A DNA stretch of 53,520 bases from Alcanivorax sp. (lineage in GTDB: Bacteria; Pseudomonadota; Gammaproteobacteria; Pseudomonadales; Alcanivoracaceae). Below the pieces are notes generated by a model, which had not been told where the DNA came from, did not search any database, and saw only the letters and a program-made list of their open reading frames with translations. The stretch covers positions 1 through 53,520 of the forward strand of contig PNLU01000008.1 in the NCBI GenBank assembly GCA_013823245.1. Reading direction: 5' to 3'. The translations under genes were made by a program, and so were the position numbers. Positions 7,873-17,227 of this stretch are shown piece by piece; the first letter of the stretch is position 1; each line of letters starts with the position of its first letter.

Positions 7873-9044
7873 CCCGATTGCCCCTGCGGTGGCAAATCGC
7901 CACGACGCTGGCCGTGCTGGCCAGCCTGATACTGGTGCTGTGGTTACTGCAACAGCGGCCCCTGCCGGAAGCAAGAGAACCGGCGCGCGAGCGCGCGGTG
8001 GCCGTGGACGTGGTGACCGTGCAGCCGGGCGTGCGCACGGTGCCGGTGACCACCCACGGTGTCGTGCAGTCCGCCCGCCAGGTGGTGCTGGTGGCGCGGG
8101 TCAGCGGCGCGGTCACCGACGCCCATCCGGCGTTTCGCAATGGCGGCATGGTCGAGCAAGACGACCTGCTGCTCAGTCAGGACCCGGAGCCGTATGAACT
8201 GGCCCTGTCGCGTCAGCGCCACGAAGCCAGCGCCGCACGTTTGCACCTGGCGGATACCCGCGCCCGCGCCCAGGTGGCGCGACGGACCAACGGAGAGCAG
8301 GCGTCGGATTATGCCCGCCTGGTGCCGCACATGGATGAAGCGCAGGGGCGGCTGGCGGCGGCCGAGGCCGGGGTCCGCGATGCTCAGCGGCAGTTGGCAG
8401 AAACCCGGGTCAAGGCACCGTTTGCCGGGCGCTTGCGTGATGTCCAGGTGCAGCCGGGGCAGCAGGTGGCGGCGGGCGAGCGTCTGGCCACCTTGTACAG
8501 CACCCGCAGTCTGGAAGTGCGATTGCCGGTACGCGATGACTGGCTGGCACTGCTGGACATGCCACTGCACGGCAGCCCTGGCGAGCAGGGCCCGGAGGTG
8601 ACGCTTGCCGGGCGCTTCGGCGGTCAGGCCGGTCGCTGGTCGGGCCGGGTCGTGCGCCGCGAAGGCGGCCTGAACGACAACCGCATGATTTATCTGGTGG
8701 CCCAGGTCGAACTGGAAGAAGAGGCGGCTGTGCCGCTGGAGCCGGGCATGCTGGTGGAGGCCACGCTGCGTGGCCGCCCGGCGCCGGAACTGGTGCGACT
8801 GCCGCGCTCCGTGCTGGCGGGCGCCGGGCATATCTGGAAGGTCGATGAAGACGAGCGCCTGCGTCGTGTGCCGGTCACGCCGGTCTATCAGGACGCCGAT
8901 GCTATCTATGTGCAGACCGGTCAACTGGCCCGTGGCGACCGGATCGCCCTGAGCGGTGGCTTGCGCTGGGCAGAAGGCACCCGCGTACAGGCCCGGCCCT
9001 TTGGCCGCACCCTGGACCTCAGCGCTGGCGAGGGCGTGCGGTGA
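7869..9044 (+). CDS. RND efflux periplasmic adaptor (membrane fusion protein)
   Basis: A 391-residue HlyD/AcrA-type adaptor linking an RND permease to an outer-membrane channel. It has an N-terminal membrane anchor (residues ~8-27, with LPLRWQIATTLAVLASLILV), a first lipoyl half (VVLVARVSGAVTDAHPAFRNGG), a helical hairpin rich in Ala/Arg/Glu (~95-145), the second lipoyl half (VKAPFAGRLRDVQVQPGQQV), then beta-barrel and membrane-proximal domains. It lacks a lipobox cysteine, so it is anchored by a helix. The GTG start overlaps the previous stop (GTGA) and its own stop overlaps the next GTG. No outer-membrane channel gene is in the cluster, so a shared TolC is likely. Substrate is probably the product of the upstream enzymes (inference). 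Confidence 0.93.
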   Translation: MTRLPLRWQIATTLAVLASLILVLWLLQQRPLPEAREPARERAVAVDVVTVQPGVRTVPVTTHGVVQSARQVVLVARVSGAVTDAHPAFRNGGMVEQDDLLLSQDPEPYELALSRQRHEASAARLHLADTRARAQVARRTNGEQASDYARLVPHMDEAQGRLAAAEAGVRDAQRQLAETRVKAPFAGRLRDVQVQPGQQVAAGERLATLYSTRSLEVRLPVRDDWLALLDMPLHGSPGEQGPEVTLAGRFGGQAGRWSGRVVRREGGLNDNRMIYLVAQVELEEEAAVPLEPGMLVEATLRGRPAPELVRLPRSVLAGAGHIWKVDEDERLRRVPVTPVYQDADAIYVQTGQLARGDRIALSGGLRWAEGTRVQARPFGRTLDLSAGEGVR

Positions 9045-12000
9045 ACAGTATCCGCTGGTTCACCCGGCGTCCGGCAGTGGCCAACCTGCTGATGCTGGTG
9101 CTGGTTATCGGTGGCGTGCTGGCCATGGGCAAGACCCGCCAGGAAACGCTGCCCAACGTGCCGCTGGATCGTCTCGGCATCATGGTCAATTTTCCCCAGG
9201 CGGCGCCGGACCGGGTTGAGGCGCTGGTGTGCATGCCGCTGGAAAATGCCCTCTATGGCATCGAGGGGCTGGCCGAGATGATCACCGAAGCCCGCGAGGG
9301 CTTGTGCAGCATCACGGTGGATATCGAGCAGGGTTACCAGACCCGCGTGGTACTGGAACAGGTGCGCACCGCCCTGGATGCCCTGGACACCCTGCCAGCC
9401 CGTGCCGGACGCCCCCGGGTTCAGGAACTGGTCGTGCGCAACCGGGTGGCGCGGCTGGTGCTGTCCGGTGAACTGGCGCCCTGGGCACTGTATGCGCTGG
9501 CGCGCGAAGTGCGCTCCGGGCTGCTGGCCAGCGACGTCATCTCGGTGGTGGATATCGAGAACCTGCCCGCCCGGGAACTGGCACTGGAGGTGACGGCGGC
9601 GGACCTGCGCCGCCATGATCTGTCGCTGGCGGAAATGGCGGCAGGTGTACGCACCTCACTGGACAGTGTGGCGGGGGGCATTCTGCGCAGCGGCGAAGGA
9701 CCGCTGTTGCTGGAAACCGGACGCCGCGCCGATGACGCCGGGGCTTACCTGATGCGCCCCCTGCGGCAGTACGGGCACGGAGACGTGTTGCGGTTGGGGG
9801 ATGTCGCCACACCCGGTGACGGTTTCGCCCGAGACACCATGCGTGCCTGGCTGGACGGTGAACCCGCCGTGGCGCTGGATATCTACCGCATCGGTCGTCA
9901 GCAGGTGCTGGATGTGGCGGATGCGGTGCAGGCTTACCGCGACGCGCTGGTATTGCCGCCGGGGGTCAATCTGACCCTGTGGCAGGACGACGCCGAAGCC
10001 TTCCGCAGCCGCTCGGGTATGCTTTGGCGCAATGCTCTGGTGGCGCTGTCGATCCTCGCGGTGGTGCTGACGCTGGCGCTGGGCGTCGGGCTGGCGCGCT
10101 GGATCGCATTGGGCATTCCGGTGGCGATGCTGGGCGCTTGCCTGGTGATGCCGATACTGGGCGAATCGTTCAACACCATCTCTCTGTTCGCGTTCATTCT
10201 GGTGCTGGGCATCGTGGTGGATGACGCCATCATCGTGGGCGAGAGCGTGCACCACCAGCGGCGCCTGGGCTATCGCGGCGAGGAAGCCGCCCTGCGCGGG
10301 GCCGCTGCAGTGGCCCGTCCCGTCACCTTCGCCGTGCTGACCACCGCGCTGGCCTTTGCGCCCCTGCTGTTCCTGCCCGGCGCAGAAGGGGCGCTGATGC
10401 GCGTGGTGCCGGTGGTGGCCATCGCCATTCTGATGCTGTCGCTGGTGGAATCCCTGTGGATACTGCCCGCCCACCTGGCGGGAATCAGCGACCGCCCGAG
10501 GCGCTTTACCGCCGCGTCCGATCGCCTCAGCGAGCGCGTCAATACCGGGCTGGACAAGGTGCTGCTGCGGGTTTACCGGCCCTTGATTGAACGGCTGCTG
10601 GCCTGGCGCTATCCGGTGATTGTCGGGTTTGCCGGGCTGCTGGCGCTGTGTGCCTCGCTGCTGGCCAACGGCTGGGTCAACACCGTGCTGTTCTCGGACG
10701 TGGCGGCCGACCATGTGGTGGCAGAGGTGGTGTTCCCCCAGGGCACCAGCGATCGGCGTACCGGGAATGCCCTGCAGCGGCTGGAAACCTCAGCGATCCG
10801 GCTGGCGGAGGACCTGGAGGCGGCCCACGGTCGTCCGGTGATTGCCCACCGCTTTGCCGAGCAGGGGTTTCACGAAAAGATTTCCAATGCGGCAGACCCG
10901 GACGCTGCCCAGCGGGTGCGCGTGGGCCTGAAGCTGGCGCCCGACAGCCCGCTGTCACCCAACGAGGTGGCGCGCCAGTGGCGGGCGTTGCATGGCCCGG
11001 TGAGCGAGGCGCTGTCGACACGCTTCGATGCCAGCCTGATCCAGACGCGCCCGGATATTCATATCAACCTGTTCCATGACGATCCGCAGGTGCTGGATCG
11101 TCTGGCGGCAGAACTGGAGGGCTTGCTGCGCAGCCTGGCCGGGGTACACGAGGTCAGCAACAGCCTGCACGCGCGCCGCAGCCAGGTGGATATTTCGCTG
11201 ACCGAGGCCGCCCGCCATGCGGGCCTGAACGAAGACAGCCTGGGCAGCCAGGTGCGCGACGCGGTGCACGGCATCGAGATCGACCGCATGCCGGAGCAGG
11301 ACACCGAGGTGCCGGTGATGCTGCGCCTGCGGGCTGACGACACCGATTCGCTCTGGGCCCTGGCGCAGATGCCGGTGCGCCTGCCCAGCGGCGACTGGGC
11401 GCCGTTGTCGGTGATGGCCACGCTGGTGGAGCGCGATGCGCCCGCCTTGATGAGCCGCTTCGATCGGCGCCGCAATGCCACCGTGTCCGGCTTCGTCGAC
11501 AGCCGTATCAGTTCACCGGGTGCGGTGATGCGCCAGGTGCAGGCCGGGATGCTGGATGACCTGCATGAGATCGCCCCCGAGGCCGACTGGGGGATCGCGG
11601 GCAAGCCGAAGGCCATCGAGGCCTTTCTGGATCATCTGAGTTACACCTACCTGCTGGCGTTGATCGGCATGTTCTTCGTGCTGACGGTGTTGTTCGGCAC
11701 CTGGTCGCAGCCGTTTCTGGTGATGAGCGTGATTCCGTTCGGTCTGGTGGGGGCGGTGCTTGGGCACCTGCTGCTGGGGCTGGACATGACACTCTGGTCG
11801 GTGATCGGGGTGATTGCAGTGAGTGGTGTGGTGGTGAACGACAACCTGGTGCTGATTGATGAAGTGAACCGGTTGCGTCGTGACCAGGTGCCGCTGCATG
11901 AAGCGGTGGTGTCGGCCGGTGCTGCACGTTTCCGGCCAATCATGCTGACGACGGTCACGACTTTCCTCGGTGTGGGGCCGCTGTTGCTGGAGGGCAGTGC

Positions 12001-12274
12001 GGAGGCGGCGTTTCTGGTGCCGATGGCCGTGTCGCTGGCATTCGGGGTGCTGTTTGCCACGCTGGTGAGTCTGGTGCTGGTGCCGTTGCTGATGTGTGCG
12101 GGTGCGGATATCCGACAGTGGTGGCTGCGCCAGCGGGGTGAGCCGCAGGCCGATGTCGACGGGGCCTACCGGCAGGGCAGGGAAACTGTTGGAGGGGCAA
12201 GAAACCCCTATACCGATCCGGTGCTGCAAGCGGCGTGGGAGGCCGGTCGTCATGACCGGCATCCCGCCGACTGA
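9041..12274 (+). CDS. RND-family efflux permease
   Basis: A 1077-residue inner-membrane proton-driven transporter of the RND superfamily, in the expected size range. It shows the usual duplicated plan: TM1 near residues 12-30, a large periplasmic domain, TM2-6, TM7 near 525-545, a second periplasmic domain, and TM8-12. The proton-relay pair is D394-D395 in GIVVDDAIIVGE of TM4. The segment VVARPVTFAVLTTALAFAPLLFL is a typical RND TM5/6 region. A GTG start overlaps the adaptor stop. The last ~60 residues are hydrophilic. A 7-bp hairpin lies in the final codons (12242-12260), and only 4 bases separate the stop from the convergent gpmA. It is the last gene of the GNAT/GH3 operon and most likely exports that product. 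Confidence 0.95.
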   Translation: MNSIRWFTRRPAVANLLMLVLVIGGVLAMGKTRQETLPNVPLDRLGIMVNFPQAAPDRVEALVCMPLENALYGIEGLAEMITEAREGLCSITVDIEQGYQTRVVLEQVRTALDALDTLPARAGRPRVQELVVRNRVARLVLSGELAPWALYALAREVRSGLLASDVISVVDIENLPARELALEVTAADLRRHDLSLAEMAAGVRTSLDSVAGGILRSGEGPLLLETGRRADDAGAYLMRPLRQYGHGDVLRLGDVATPGDGFARDTMRAWLDGEPAVALDIYRIGRQQVLDVADAVQAYRDALVLPPGVNLTLWQDDAEAFRSRSGMLWRNALVALSILAVVLTLALGVGLARWIALGIPVAMLGACLVMPILGESFNTISLFAFILVLGIVVDDAIIVGESVHHQRRLGYRGEEAALRGAAAVARPVTFAVLTTALAFAPLLFLPGAEGALMRVVPVVAIAILMLSLVESLWILPAHLAGISDRPRRFTAASDRLSERVNTGLDKVLLRVYRPLIERLLAWRYPVIVGFAGLLALCASLLANGWVNTVLFSDVAADHVVAEVVFPQGTSDRRTGNALQRLETSAIRLAEDLEAAHGRPVIAHRFAEQGFHEKISNAADPDAAQRVRVGLKLAPDSPLSPNEVARQWRALHGPVSEALSTRFDASLIQTRPDIHINLFHDDPQVLDRLAAELEGLLRSLAGVHEVSNSLHARRSQVDISLTEAARHAGLNEDSLGSQVRDAVHGIEIDRMPEQDTEVPVMLRLRADDTDSLWALAQMPVRLPSGDWAPLSVMATLVERDAPALMSRFDRRRNATVSGFVDSRISSPGAVMRQVQAGMLDDLHEIAPEADWGIAGKPKAIEAFLDHLSYTYLLALIGMFFVLTVLFGTWSQPFLVMSVIPFGLVGAVLGHLLLGLDMTLWSVIGVIAVSGVVVNDNLVLIDEVNRLRRDQVPLHEAVVSAGAARFRPIMLTTVTTFLGVGPLLLEGSAEAAFLVPMAVSLAFGVLFATLVSLVLVPLLMCAGADIRQWWLRQRGEPQADVDGAYRQGRETVGGARNPYTDPVLQAAWEAGRHDRHPAD

Positions 12275-12278
12275 GCTA

Positions 12279-13031
12279 TCAGTGCTCGCCCTTGCCCTGG
12301 TTGGCCACCGCAGCGGCGGCTTTCTCAGCGGCATCAGCATCACCCAGATAACCGCTGCGAATCGGTTTCAGGTCGTCATCCAGCTCGTACACCAGCGGGA
12401 TACCCGTGGGGATATTGAGCTTCAGGATCTCTTCATCGGACACCTGGTCGAGATGCTTCACCAGCGCCCGCAGGCTGTTGCCATGGGCTACGATCAGCAC
12501 CTGCTTGCCAGCCCGAATCTGCGGCGCGATCTCGGCGTCGAAGTAAGGCACGAAGCGGTCCACGGTGTCTTTCAGGCTCTCGCTCAGCGGAATCTGGTCT
12601 TCGCTCAGATCCTTGTAAACGCGCTGGCGGCCCGCGTAGCGCTCATCGTCGCGGTCCATCTTCGGCGGCGGGGTGTCATAGCTGCGGCGCCAGATCAGCA
12701 CCTGCTCATCACCGTATTTCTGCGCGGTTTCGGCCTTGTTCAGACCTTGCAGGGCGCCGTAGTGACGCTCATTCAGGCGCCAGTTGCGAATCACCGGAAT
12801 CCACATCTGGTCCATGCCGTCGAGGATGGTCCACAGGGTGCGAATCGCGCGCTTGAGCACTGAGGTGTAGGCCACATCAAACTCGAAGCCTGCCTCTTTC
12901 AGCAGCTCTGCGGCGCGGGCGGCTTCGGCGCGGCCCTGCTCGGTCAGATCGACATCTTTCCAGCCGGTAAAGCGGTTGTCCTGGTTCCAGACGCTCTGGC
13001 CATGGCGGACCAGCACGAGTTTCGTCGTCAT
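12279..13031 (-). CDS. gpmA: 2,3-bisphosphoglycerate-dependent phosphoglycerate mutase
   Basis: The 250-residue cofactor-dependent enzyme interconverts 3- and 2-phosphoglycerate in glycolysis and gluconeogenesis. The phosphohistidine motif [10 protein letters not shown] has His10; the second catalytic His is in [16 protein letters not shown]-equivalent residues appear as [11 protein letters not shown], and the length matches the family. ATG 13031 is used because it begins exactly at the conserved [11 protein letters not shown] start; an upstream in-frame GTG/ATG extension has no similarity. An extended -10-like TGCTATCCT lies about 50 bases upstream on the same strand. Confidence 0.96.
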   Translation of the reverse strand: MTTKLVLVRHGQSVWNQDNRFTGWKDVDLTEQGRAEAARAAELLKEAGFEFDVAYTSVLKRAIRTLWTILDGMDQMWIPVIRNWRLNERHYGALQGLNKAETAQKYGDEQVLIWRRSYDTPPPKMDRDDERYAGRQRVYKDLSEDQIPLSESLKDTVDRFVPYFDAEIAPQIRAGKQVLIVAHGNSLRALVKHLDQVSDEEILKLNIPTGIPLVYELDDDLKPIRSGYLGDADAAEKAAAAVANQGKGEH

Positions 13032-13120
13032 CGGGCAATCCCTGTATCGCGAGGTTTCGGGTGCAAGTTTTGAGGGTGCGAAGGATAGCAGGGCAATTCG
13101 CCCGGCGCAGCCCCGCCTGC

Positions 13121-14197
13121 TCAATAGACCGGGATCGCCCAGCGCCCGATCCGGTCGCCGCCCAGCGTGCCCATGTACAGATAGCCCTCATGCTCCGTCG
13201 CCGAGGTCAGCTCGTACAGCATCTCGCCATCCGGGTCGCGCGGCGCCATGCGAATCACACCGTCGGTATCCAGAAACAGCACCATGCCGTAATGCTCCGG
13301 CGCCGGTTGCAGCCAGGCGGGCAGGCGCGCGGTGAGATTGCGCAGGCGCGGCGAGTCACTGATCGCATCAAGCTGCGGATTGCGACGGCTTGGCAAGGCC
13401 ACCCAGTAGCCGCTGCCGTCCGGGCGCGTGGAAATATTGTCCGGGAAGCCCGGCAGGTTTTCCGCAAACAGGTCACGGGTGCCCGCCAGCGGGCCGTCCA
13501 GCCAGTAGCGCGTGATCCGGTAGCGGCCGGTTTCCGTGATCAGCAGGTACTGGCCGTCCGCCGACAGCGTTACGCCGTTGGCAAAATAAAGGTCCTCCAG
13601 CACGACCCGCGTTTCGCCAGTGTCCGGATCAAAGGCGAGCAGGCGGCCGTTCGGGCGCCCTTCGATCAGGTCCAGCTGGTAGTCGTCCAGACCGAAGCGG
13701 GTGGAGGCATCGGTGAAGTAGATGACGCCGTCCGGGGCGATGGCCACGTCGTCGGCAAACAGGATGGTCTGGCCGTCCACGCTGTGGGTCAGCACCTCGA
13801 TCTCGCCATCCGGTGCCACACGCAGCAGACCGCGATGGGCATCGGCCACCAGCAGGCTGCCGTCTTCATCGAACTCCATGCCCAGCGGTCGGCCGCCGGT
13901 GTTGGCCAGCAGGGTGATCTGCCCGTCGTCACGGCTCACGCGCACAATGCGACCGTCCACGGTGCCGGTGTAGATGTGCCCATCGCGATCAATGGCGATA
14001 TCTTCCGGGCCATCCAGCACGCCCAGCCCCATGAGGGTGGCCTGGCGCAGGTCGGTGTTTTCCGCCAGAACGCCTTCGTCGGCGGGGGGCGGTGGCGCAG
14101 CCCAGCCCACGGCATCCACCTGGCCGGGTCGGGTCAGCAGAGCGGCCATTATCAGTACCAGTGCCGTCAGGATCAGCAATATTTTCAGTGTGCGCAC
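13121..14197 (-). CDS. Strictosidine synthase/SMP-30-like beta-propeller protein
   Basis: A 358-residue protein with an N-terminal hydrophobic segment (residues ~4-21) acting as a signal anchor, followed by a six-bladed beta-propeller. Repeated blade signatures are seen: [63 protein letters not shown], and [28 protein letters not shown] and the Asp/Asn pattern fit the strictosidine-synthase/SMP-30-gluconolactonase superfamily, where members act as lactonases or esterases. In bacteria the substrate is usually unknown. It is divergent from rnd and upstream of gpmA on the same strand, with 89 bases between them. Confidence 0.85.
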   Translation of the reverse strand: MRTLKILLILTALVLIMAALLTRPGQVDAVGWAAPPPPADEGVLAENTDLRQATLMGLGVLDGPEDIAIDRDGHIYTGTVDGRIVRVSRDDGQITLLANTGGRPLGMEFDEDGSLLVADAHRGLLRVAPDGEIEVLTHSVDGQTILFADDVAIAPDGVIYFTDASTRFGLDDYQLDLIEGRPNGRLLAFDPDTGETRVVLEDLYFANGVTLSADGQYLLITETGRYRITRYWLDGPLAGTRDLFAENLPGFPDNISTRPDGSGYWVALPSRRNPQLDAISDSPRLRNLTARLPAWLQPAPEHYGMVLFLDTDGVIRMAPRDPDGEMLYELTSATEHEGYLYMGTLGGDRIGRWAIPVY

Positions 14198-14258
14198 ACG
14201 TCTTCTCCCTGTTGTTATGCTCCGGGAGTATAGGGTATCAGGGGCCGCTTGCCGCCCC

Positions 14259-14264
14259 TATAAT
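14259..14264 (+). promoter_or_regulatory. -10 element of the rnd operon
   Basis: A perfect TATAAT lies 30 bases upstream of the rnd start codon, in the divergent region with the beta-propeller gene. There is no good -35 at 16-18 bases. It would give a leader of about 25 bases. Confidence 0.5.
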
Positions 14265-14294
14265 GTGCGGCCAGACACGCACCGAAGGCGACTC

Positions 14295-15380
14295 ATGACC
14301 TACCACTGGATAGACCAGCCCGCCCGGCTGGCCGAGATGGCCAGCACCCTGGCCGCCGACCGGCCCCTGTTTCTGGACACCGAATTCATGCGCGAACGCA
14401 CCTTCTGGCCCCGGCTGGCGCTGGTGCAGGTGAATGCGGGCGAGCAGGGTATATGGCTGATCGATCCCACCACCATGACGGATGATCCGGCGCCGCTGAC
14501 GCAGCTGCTGTCCGGCCGCACGCTGGTGATGCACGCCTGCTCGGAAGACATCGAAGCGCTGCGTATGCACACCGGCGAGGAGCCCGCGGCGATCCGCGAC
14601 ACCCAGATTGCGGCGGCACTGACCGGCCATGATCTGCAATGCAGCTACCAGCGCCTGGTGCGCGACCTGACCGGTACCGAGTTGCCCAAGGATGCCACCC
14701 GCACCGACTGGCTGCGCCGCCCGCTGAGCGAGCAGCAACTGGCCTATGCCCGTGATGACGTGGTCTGGCTGCCGGAACTGCTGGCACAGCTGGACACACG
14801 GCTGGCCACGCTGGGTCGCGACCATTGGTGGCAGGAAGAATGTGACCGGCAACTGGCACAGGCCACGCAAGTGGCCGACCCGGAGGACGCCTGGCGTCAG
14901 GTCAAGGGGGCTGGCAACCTGAGTGGCGTGGCCCTGGCCCGTCTTGTGGTGCTGGCGCGCTGGCGCGACATCCAGGCGCGTGAGCGTGACATGCCGCGCG
15001 GCTTCCTGGTGCGCGACCCGGCGATGCTGGCGCTGGCACAGGAAGCGCCGACCCGGCGCGAGCAACTGGCCGCGCTGGACCTGCATCCGTCCACCATCCG
15101 CCGTGATGGCGAAACCCTGCTGGCGCTGTTGCGCGAGGGCGAACAGCAGACGCCGCCACCGGCCTTGCCCGGCCCGCCGACGCCGGAAGAACGTGCCCTG
15201 ATCAAGGCCCTGCGCAGCCGCGTGGCCGAGATCGCCGAGGCGCTGCAACTGAGCCCGGAAGTGCTGATGCGCCGCCGCTGGCTGGAGGCCCTGGCCCGGC
15301 ATCCGGAGCAACTGCCGGAACCGCTACTCGGTTGGCGCCATGAGGTGGTCACCCGCCCCCTGCTGGAGATGCTGCCATGA
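14295..15380 (+). CDS. rnd: Ribonuclease D
   Basis: A 361-residue 3'-5' exoribonuclease that trims tRNA precursors. The DEDDy catalytic residues are visible: Asp28 and Glu30 in FLDTEFMRE, Asp in HACSEDIEAL, and the Tyr/Asp of YARDDVVWLPEL. A helical HRDC domain follows (about residues 210-290), with a second helical domain to the end. ATG 14295 follows GAAGGCG and begins exactly with the conserved MTYHWID start; an ORF extension upstream runs through the neighbouring antisense gene and is rejected. It is the first gene of rnd-ycgL-ycgN, an order also found in pseudomonads. Its stop overlaps the ycgL start. Confidence 0.95.
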   Translation: MTYHWIDQPARLAEMASTLAADRPLFLDTEFMRERTFWPRLALVQVNAGEQGIWLIDPTTMTDDPAPLTQLLSGRTLVMHACSEDIEALRMHTGEEPAAIRDTQIAAALTGHDLQCSYQRLVRDLTGTELPKDATRTDWLRRPLSEQQLAYARDDVVWLPELLAQLDTRLATLGRDHWWQEECDRQLAQATQVADPEDAWRQVKGAGNLSGVALARLVVLARWRDIQARERDMPRGFLVRDPAMLALAQEAPTRREQLAALDLHPSTIRRDGETLLALLREGEQQTPPPALPGPPTPEERALIKALRSRVAEIAEALQLSPEVLMRRRWLEALARHPEQLPEPLLGWRHEVVTRPLLEMLP

Positions 15381-15673
15381 CGGCGCAACATCTGTTCTGT
15401 TCGATCTATCACAGCGCACGCCACGAGGGCATGTACCTGTACGTGAACAAGGAACGTGGTCTGGACGCGGTGCCGGAGGCTCTGCGCGAGCGCTTCGGCA
15501 CGCCGCGTCATGTCGTGGACATGCTGATGAAGCCCGGGCGGCCGCTGGCGCGCGTGGACGCCGAAAAAGTCCGCGAAGCGCTGCTGTCCCAGGGCTGGTT
15601 CCTGCAAATGCCGCCGCCACCGGATGACGACCTCTACCTGGCGCCGGGCCGCCGGCCCCCAGCTGATGCGTGA
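15377..15673 (+). CDS. ycgL: YcgL-domain protein
   Basis: A 98-residue protein of the YcgL family, conserved in gammaproteobacteria and of unproven function. The typical core is present: CSIYHSARHEGMYLYV, then PEALRERFG, VMDMLM-like VVDMLMKPGR, and QGWFLQMPPP. The start overlaps the rnd stop (ATGA) and the end overlaps ycgN by 8 bases, so all three are translated together. Confidence 0.9.
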   Translation: MTAQHLFCSIYHSARHEGMYLYVNKERGLDAVPEALRERFGTPRHVVDMLMKPGRPLARVDAEKVREALLSQGWFLQMPPPPDDDLYLAPGRRPPADA

Positions 15674-16118
15674 GCGCTTCTGGGAGCGCTTCCCGCTGGA
15701 AGCGCTGACCGCAGAAGAGTGGGAGGCCCTGTGCGACGGCTGCGGGCGGTGTTGCCAGGTGCGTCTGGAAGACGAGGACAGCGGCGAGGTCTATGTCACC
15801 CGGCTGGCCTGTCGTCTGCTGGATACCGCCACATGCCGTTGTACCGATTACCCCAACCGTCTGGCCCGGGTGCCCGGCTGTGTTCAGGTGACCCCGGAGG
15901 TGGCGGGCTGGGACTGGCTGCCGAGCAGTTGCGCCTACCGGCGCCTGGCCCGGGGTGAGGAGCTGGCATCCTGGCACCCGTTGCTCAGCGGTGACCCGCA
16001 CAGTGTGGAGCAGGCGGGGATCGCCATGCGCGGCCGCCTGGTCAGCGAGGTCGGGGTGGCCGAAGAAAACTATGAGGACTATATCCTTGAGGACCAGGTC
16101 GTGCGGTGGCGCGATTGA
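15666..16118 (+). CDS. ycgN: YcgN family cysteine-cluster protein
   Basis: A 150-residue member of UPF0260 (YcgN), a family with a conserved cysteine cluster probably binding metal or an iron-sulphur centre. Cysteines at 23, 26, 29 and 30 form the CDGCGRCC motif; others follow in LACRLLDTATCRCTDYPNR, PGCVQV and SSCAYR, with the usual WDWLPSSCAYR signature. ATG 15666 gives the family's standard MRERFWERFPLE start, while an ORF extension upstream is in the ycgL region. Function is unknown. Confidence 0.92.
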   Translation: MRERFWERFPLEALTAEEWEALCDGCGRCCQVRLEDEDSGEVYVTRLACRLLDTATCRCTDYPNRLARVPGCVQVTPEVAGWDWLPSSCAYRRLARGEELASWHPLLSGDPHSVEQAGIAMRGRLVSEVGVAEENYEDYILEDQVVRWRD

Positions 16119-16140
16119 TTCCGCCCGCGTGACGGCAATC

Positions 16141-16149
16141 TGCTATCAT
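16141..16149 (+). promoter_or_regulatory. Extended -10 element before the membrane protein/HIT pair
   Basis: TGCTATCAT is an extended -10 (TGn plus TATCAT at 16144-16149) lying 39 bases before the next start codon. No -35 is needed or evident at the normal spacing. Confidence 0.4.
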
Positions 16150-16187
16150 GCGGGCCCTGATGCCGGTGACTTACAGGAGACAAGTGC

Positions 16188-16511
16188 GTGTCCGGAGACA
16201 GTTACATGATGGCCTGGCTGGCTTACCTGGGTGCTGCGACGATCGTGGTGGCGGTGATCTGGTGGCTGACCGTACGCTGGGCAGTATGGCTGAAGACGCC
16301 CCTGCGCGCGCTGTCGATTGCGATTCTGTTCATGCCGTGGCTCGTTTCCGAAGAGACTGAAGCACTGGCACCAGCATGGATCATTACCCTGTTCGAGGCG
16401 CTGATTCAGGCCGACGGGCAGGCCATGCGTGCCGGAGCGCCGTTGCTGGCGGCCTGCGTGCTGGCCCTGATGCTCGGCGGTCTGGTCCTGTTCTTGCGGC
16501 GGCGCCTGTGA
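16188..16511 (+). CDS. Small membrane protein of unknown function
   Basis: A 107-residue protein with about three transmembrane segments: residues ~9-28 (AWLAYLGAATIVVAVIWWLT), ~38-54 (LRALSIAILFMPWLV) and ~83-103 (PLLAACVLALMLGGLVLFL), ending in a basic RRRL tail. A GTG start follows the AGGAGA ribosome site at 16175-16180. The stop overlaps the GTG of the HIT gene (GTGA). I do not recognise the family; similar small proteins follow ycgN in related bacteria, but this is not verified. Confidence 0.75.
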   Translation: MSGDSYMMAWLAYLGAATIVVAVIWWLTVRWAVWLKTPLRALSIAILFMPWLVSEETEALAPAWIITLFEALIQADGQAMRAGAPLLAACVLALMLGGLVLFLRRRL

Positions 16512-16972
16512 AAAAGAGCGGGGACTGCATCTTCTGTGAAATCGCGGCGGGGACACTCCCCGCCAGCGTGATCTATGAGGATGAGCAGGCCATGGTCATC
16601 CTCGACCTGTTCCCGGTGCGCGAGGGGCATGCGCTCGTGATTCCGCGCCAGCATGCGCCATTGGTAGAGCAACTGGAGCCCGAACTGATCAACCACATGA
16701 TGGATCTGGCGCGCCGTACCATTGCGGCGCAGAAAGCCGCCGGGCTGGCCGTCAAGGGACATAATCTGGTGATCAACGATGGCAAGGCGGCCAACCAGCA
16801 TGTCCCCCATGTCCACCTGCACGTGATCCCGCGCCGGGGCGGCGATACGCTGGCCATGATGCTGGGCTGGGCCACCCGCATGATGAATATCTTTGGTCTG
16901 GCGGCCCGCCGTGACCGCCTTGATCGCCTCGCCGGACTGCTGCGCGAGCGCTTCGAACCTCCCTCGCTTTAA
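16508..16972 (+). CDS. HIT family protein
   Basis: A 154-residue histidine-triad nucleotide hydrolase/transferase. The triad motif is H101-V-H103-L-H105-V, within NQHVPHVHLHVIPRRGGD, and the N-terminus CIFCEIAAGTLPASVIYED is the standard HIT start with a CxxC pair. The C-terminal extension after the triad is longer than in HinT. A GTG start at 16508 overlaps the preceding stop; the longer upstream ORF lies in the neighbouring gene's sequence and is rejected. Likely acts on AMP-linked substrates in the cytoplasm. Confidence 0.9.
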   Translation: MKKSGDCIFCEIAAGTLPASVIYEDEQAMVILDLFPVREGHALVIPRQHAPLVEQLEPELINHMMDLARRTIAAQKAAGLAVKGHNLVINDGKAANQHVPHVHLHVIPRRGGDTLAMMLGWATRMMNIFGLAARRDRLDRLAGLLRERFEPPSL

Positions 16973-16974
16973 CC

Positions 16975-17154
16975 TCAGGTCAGTACGAAGTAATCCACGA
17001 CGATGGCTGCCACGGCCACCACCGCCACCATGCTCGCCAGTAACAGCAGCAGACGCCATACCGGTCGATAAGATGAAGGCGCCGCCTCGTAGTCGCGGCC
17101 GTGGATGCGTTCATGCTGGGTACGGGGGCGCGGGGGAGGGGTCTGTTCGGTCAT
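16975..17154 (-). CDS. Small single-pass membrane protein
   Basis: A 59-residue product with a Pro/Arg-rich N-terminal tail (EQTPPPRPRTQHERIHGRDY) and one transmembrane helix at about residues 33-54 (RLLLLLASMVAVVAVAAIVVDYF). It converges on the HIT gene with a 2-base gap. A GGAGA ribosome site lies 11 bases before ATG 17154; an in-frame ATG at 17214 would extend it by 20 residues that show no feature. Function unknown. Confidence 0.55.
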   Translation of the reverse strand: MTEQTPPPRPRTQHERIHGRDYEAAPSSYRPVWRLLLLLASMVAVVAVAAIVVDYFVLT

Positions 17155-17227
17155 GGCTGACAGGGTCTCCGAATCATTTGAAACAGGATGACGTTCCGGG
17201 CGCCAAGGGTACATGAACGGGGCAAAA

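Noticed and set aside
12242-12260. GCCGGTC/GACCGGC hairpin at the end of the RND gene as a terminator
   Set aside because: It lies inside the coding sequence and has no T run; kept only as a remark in the gene entry.
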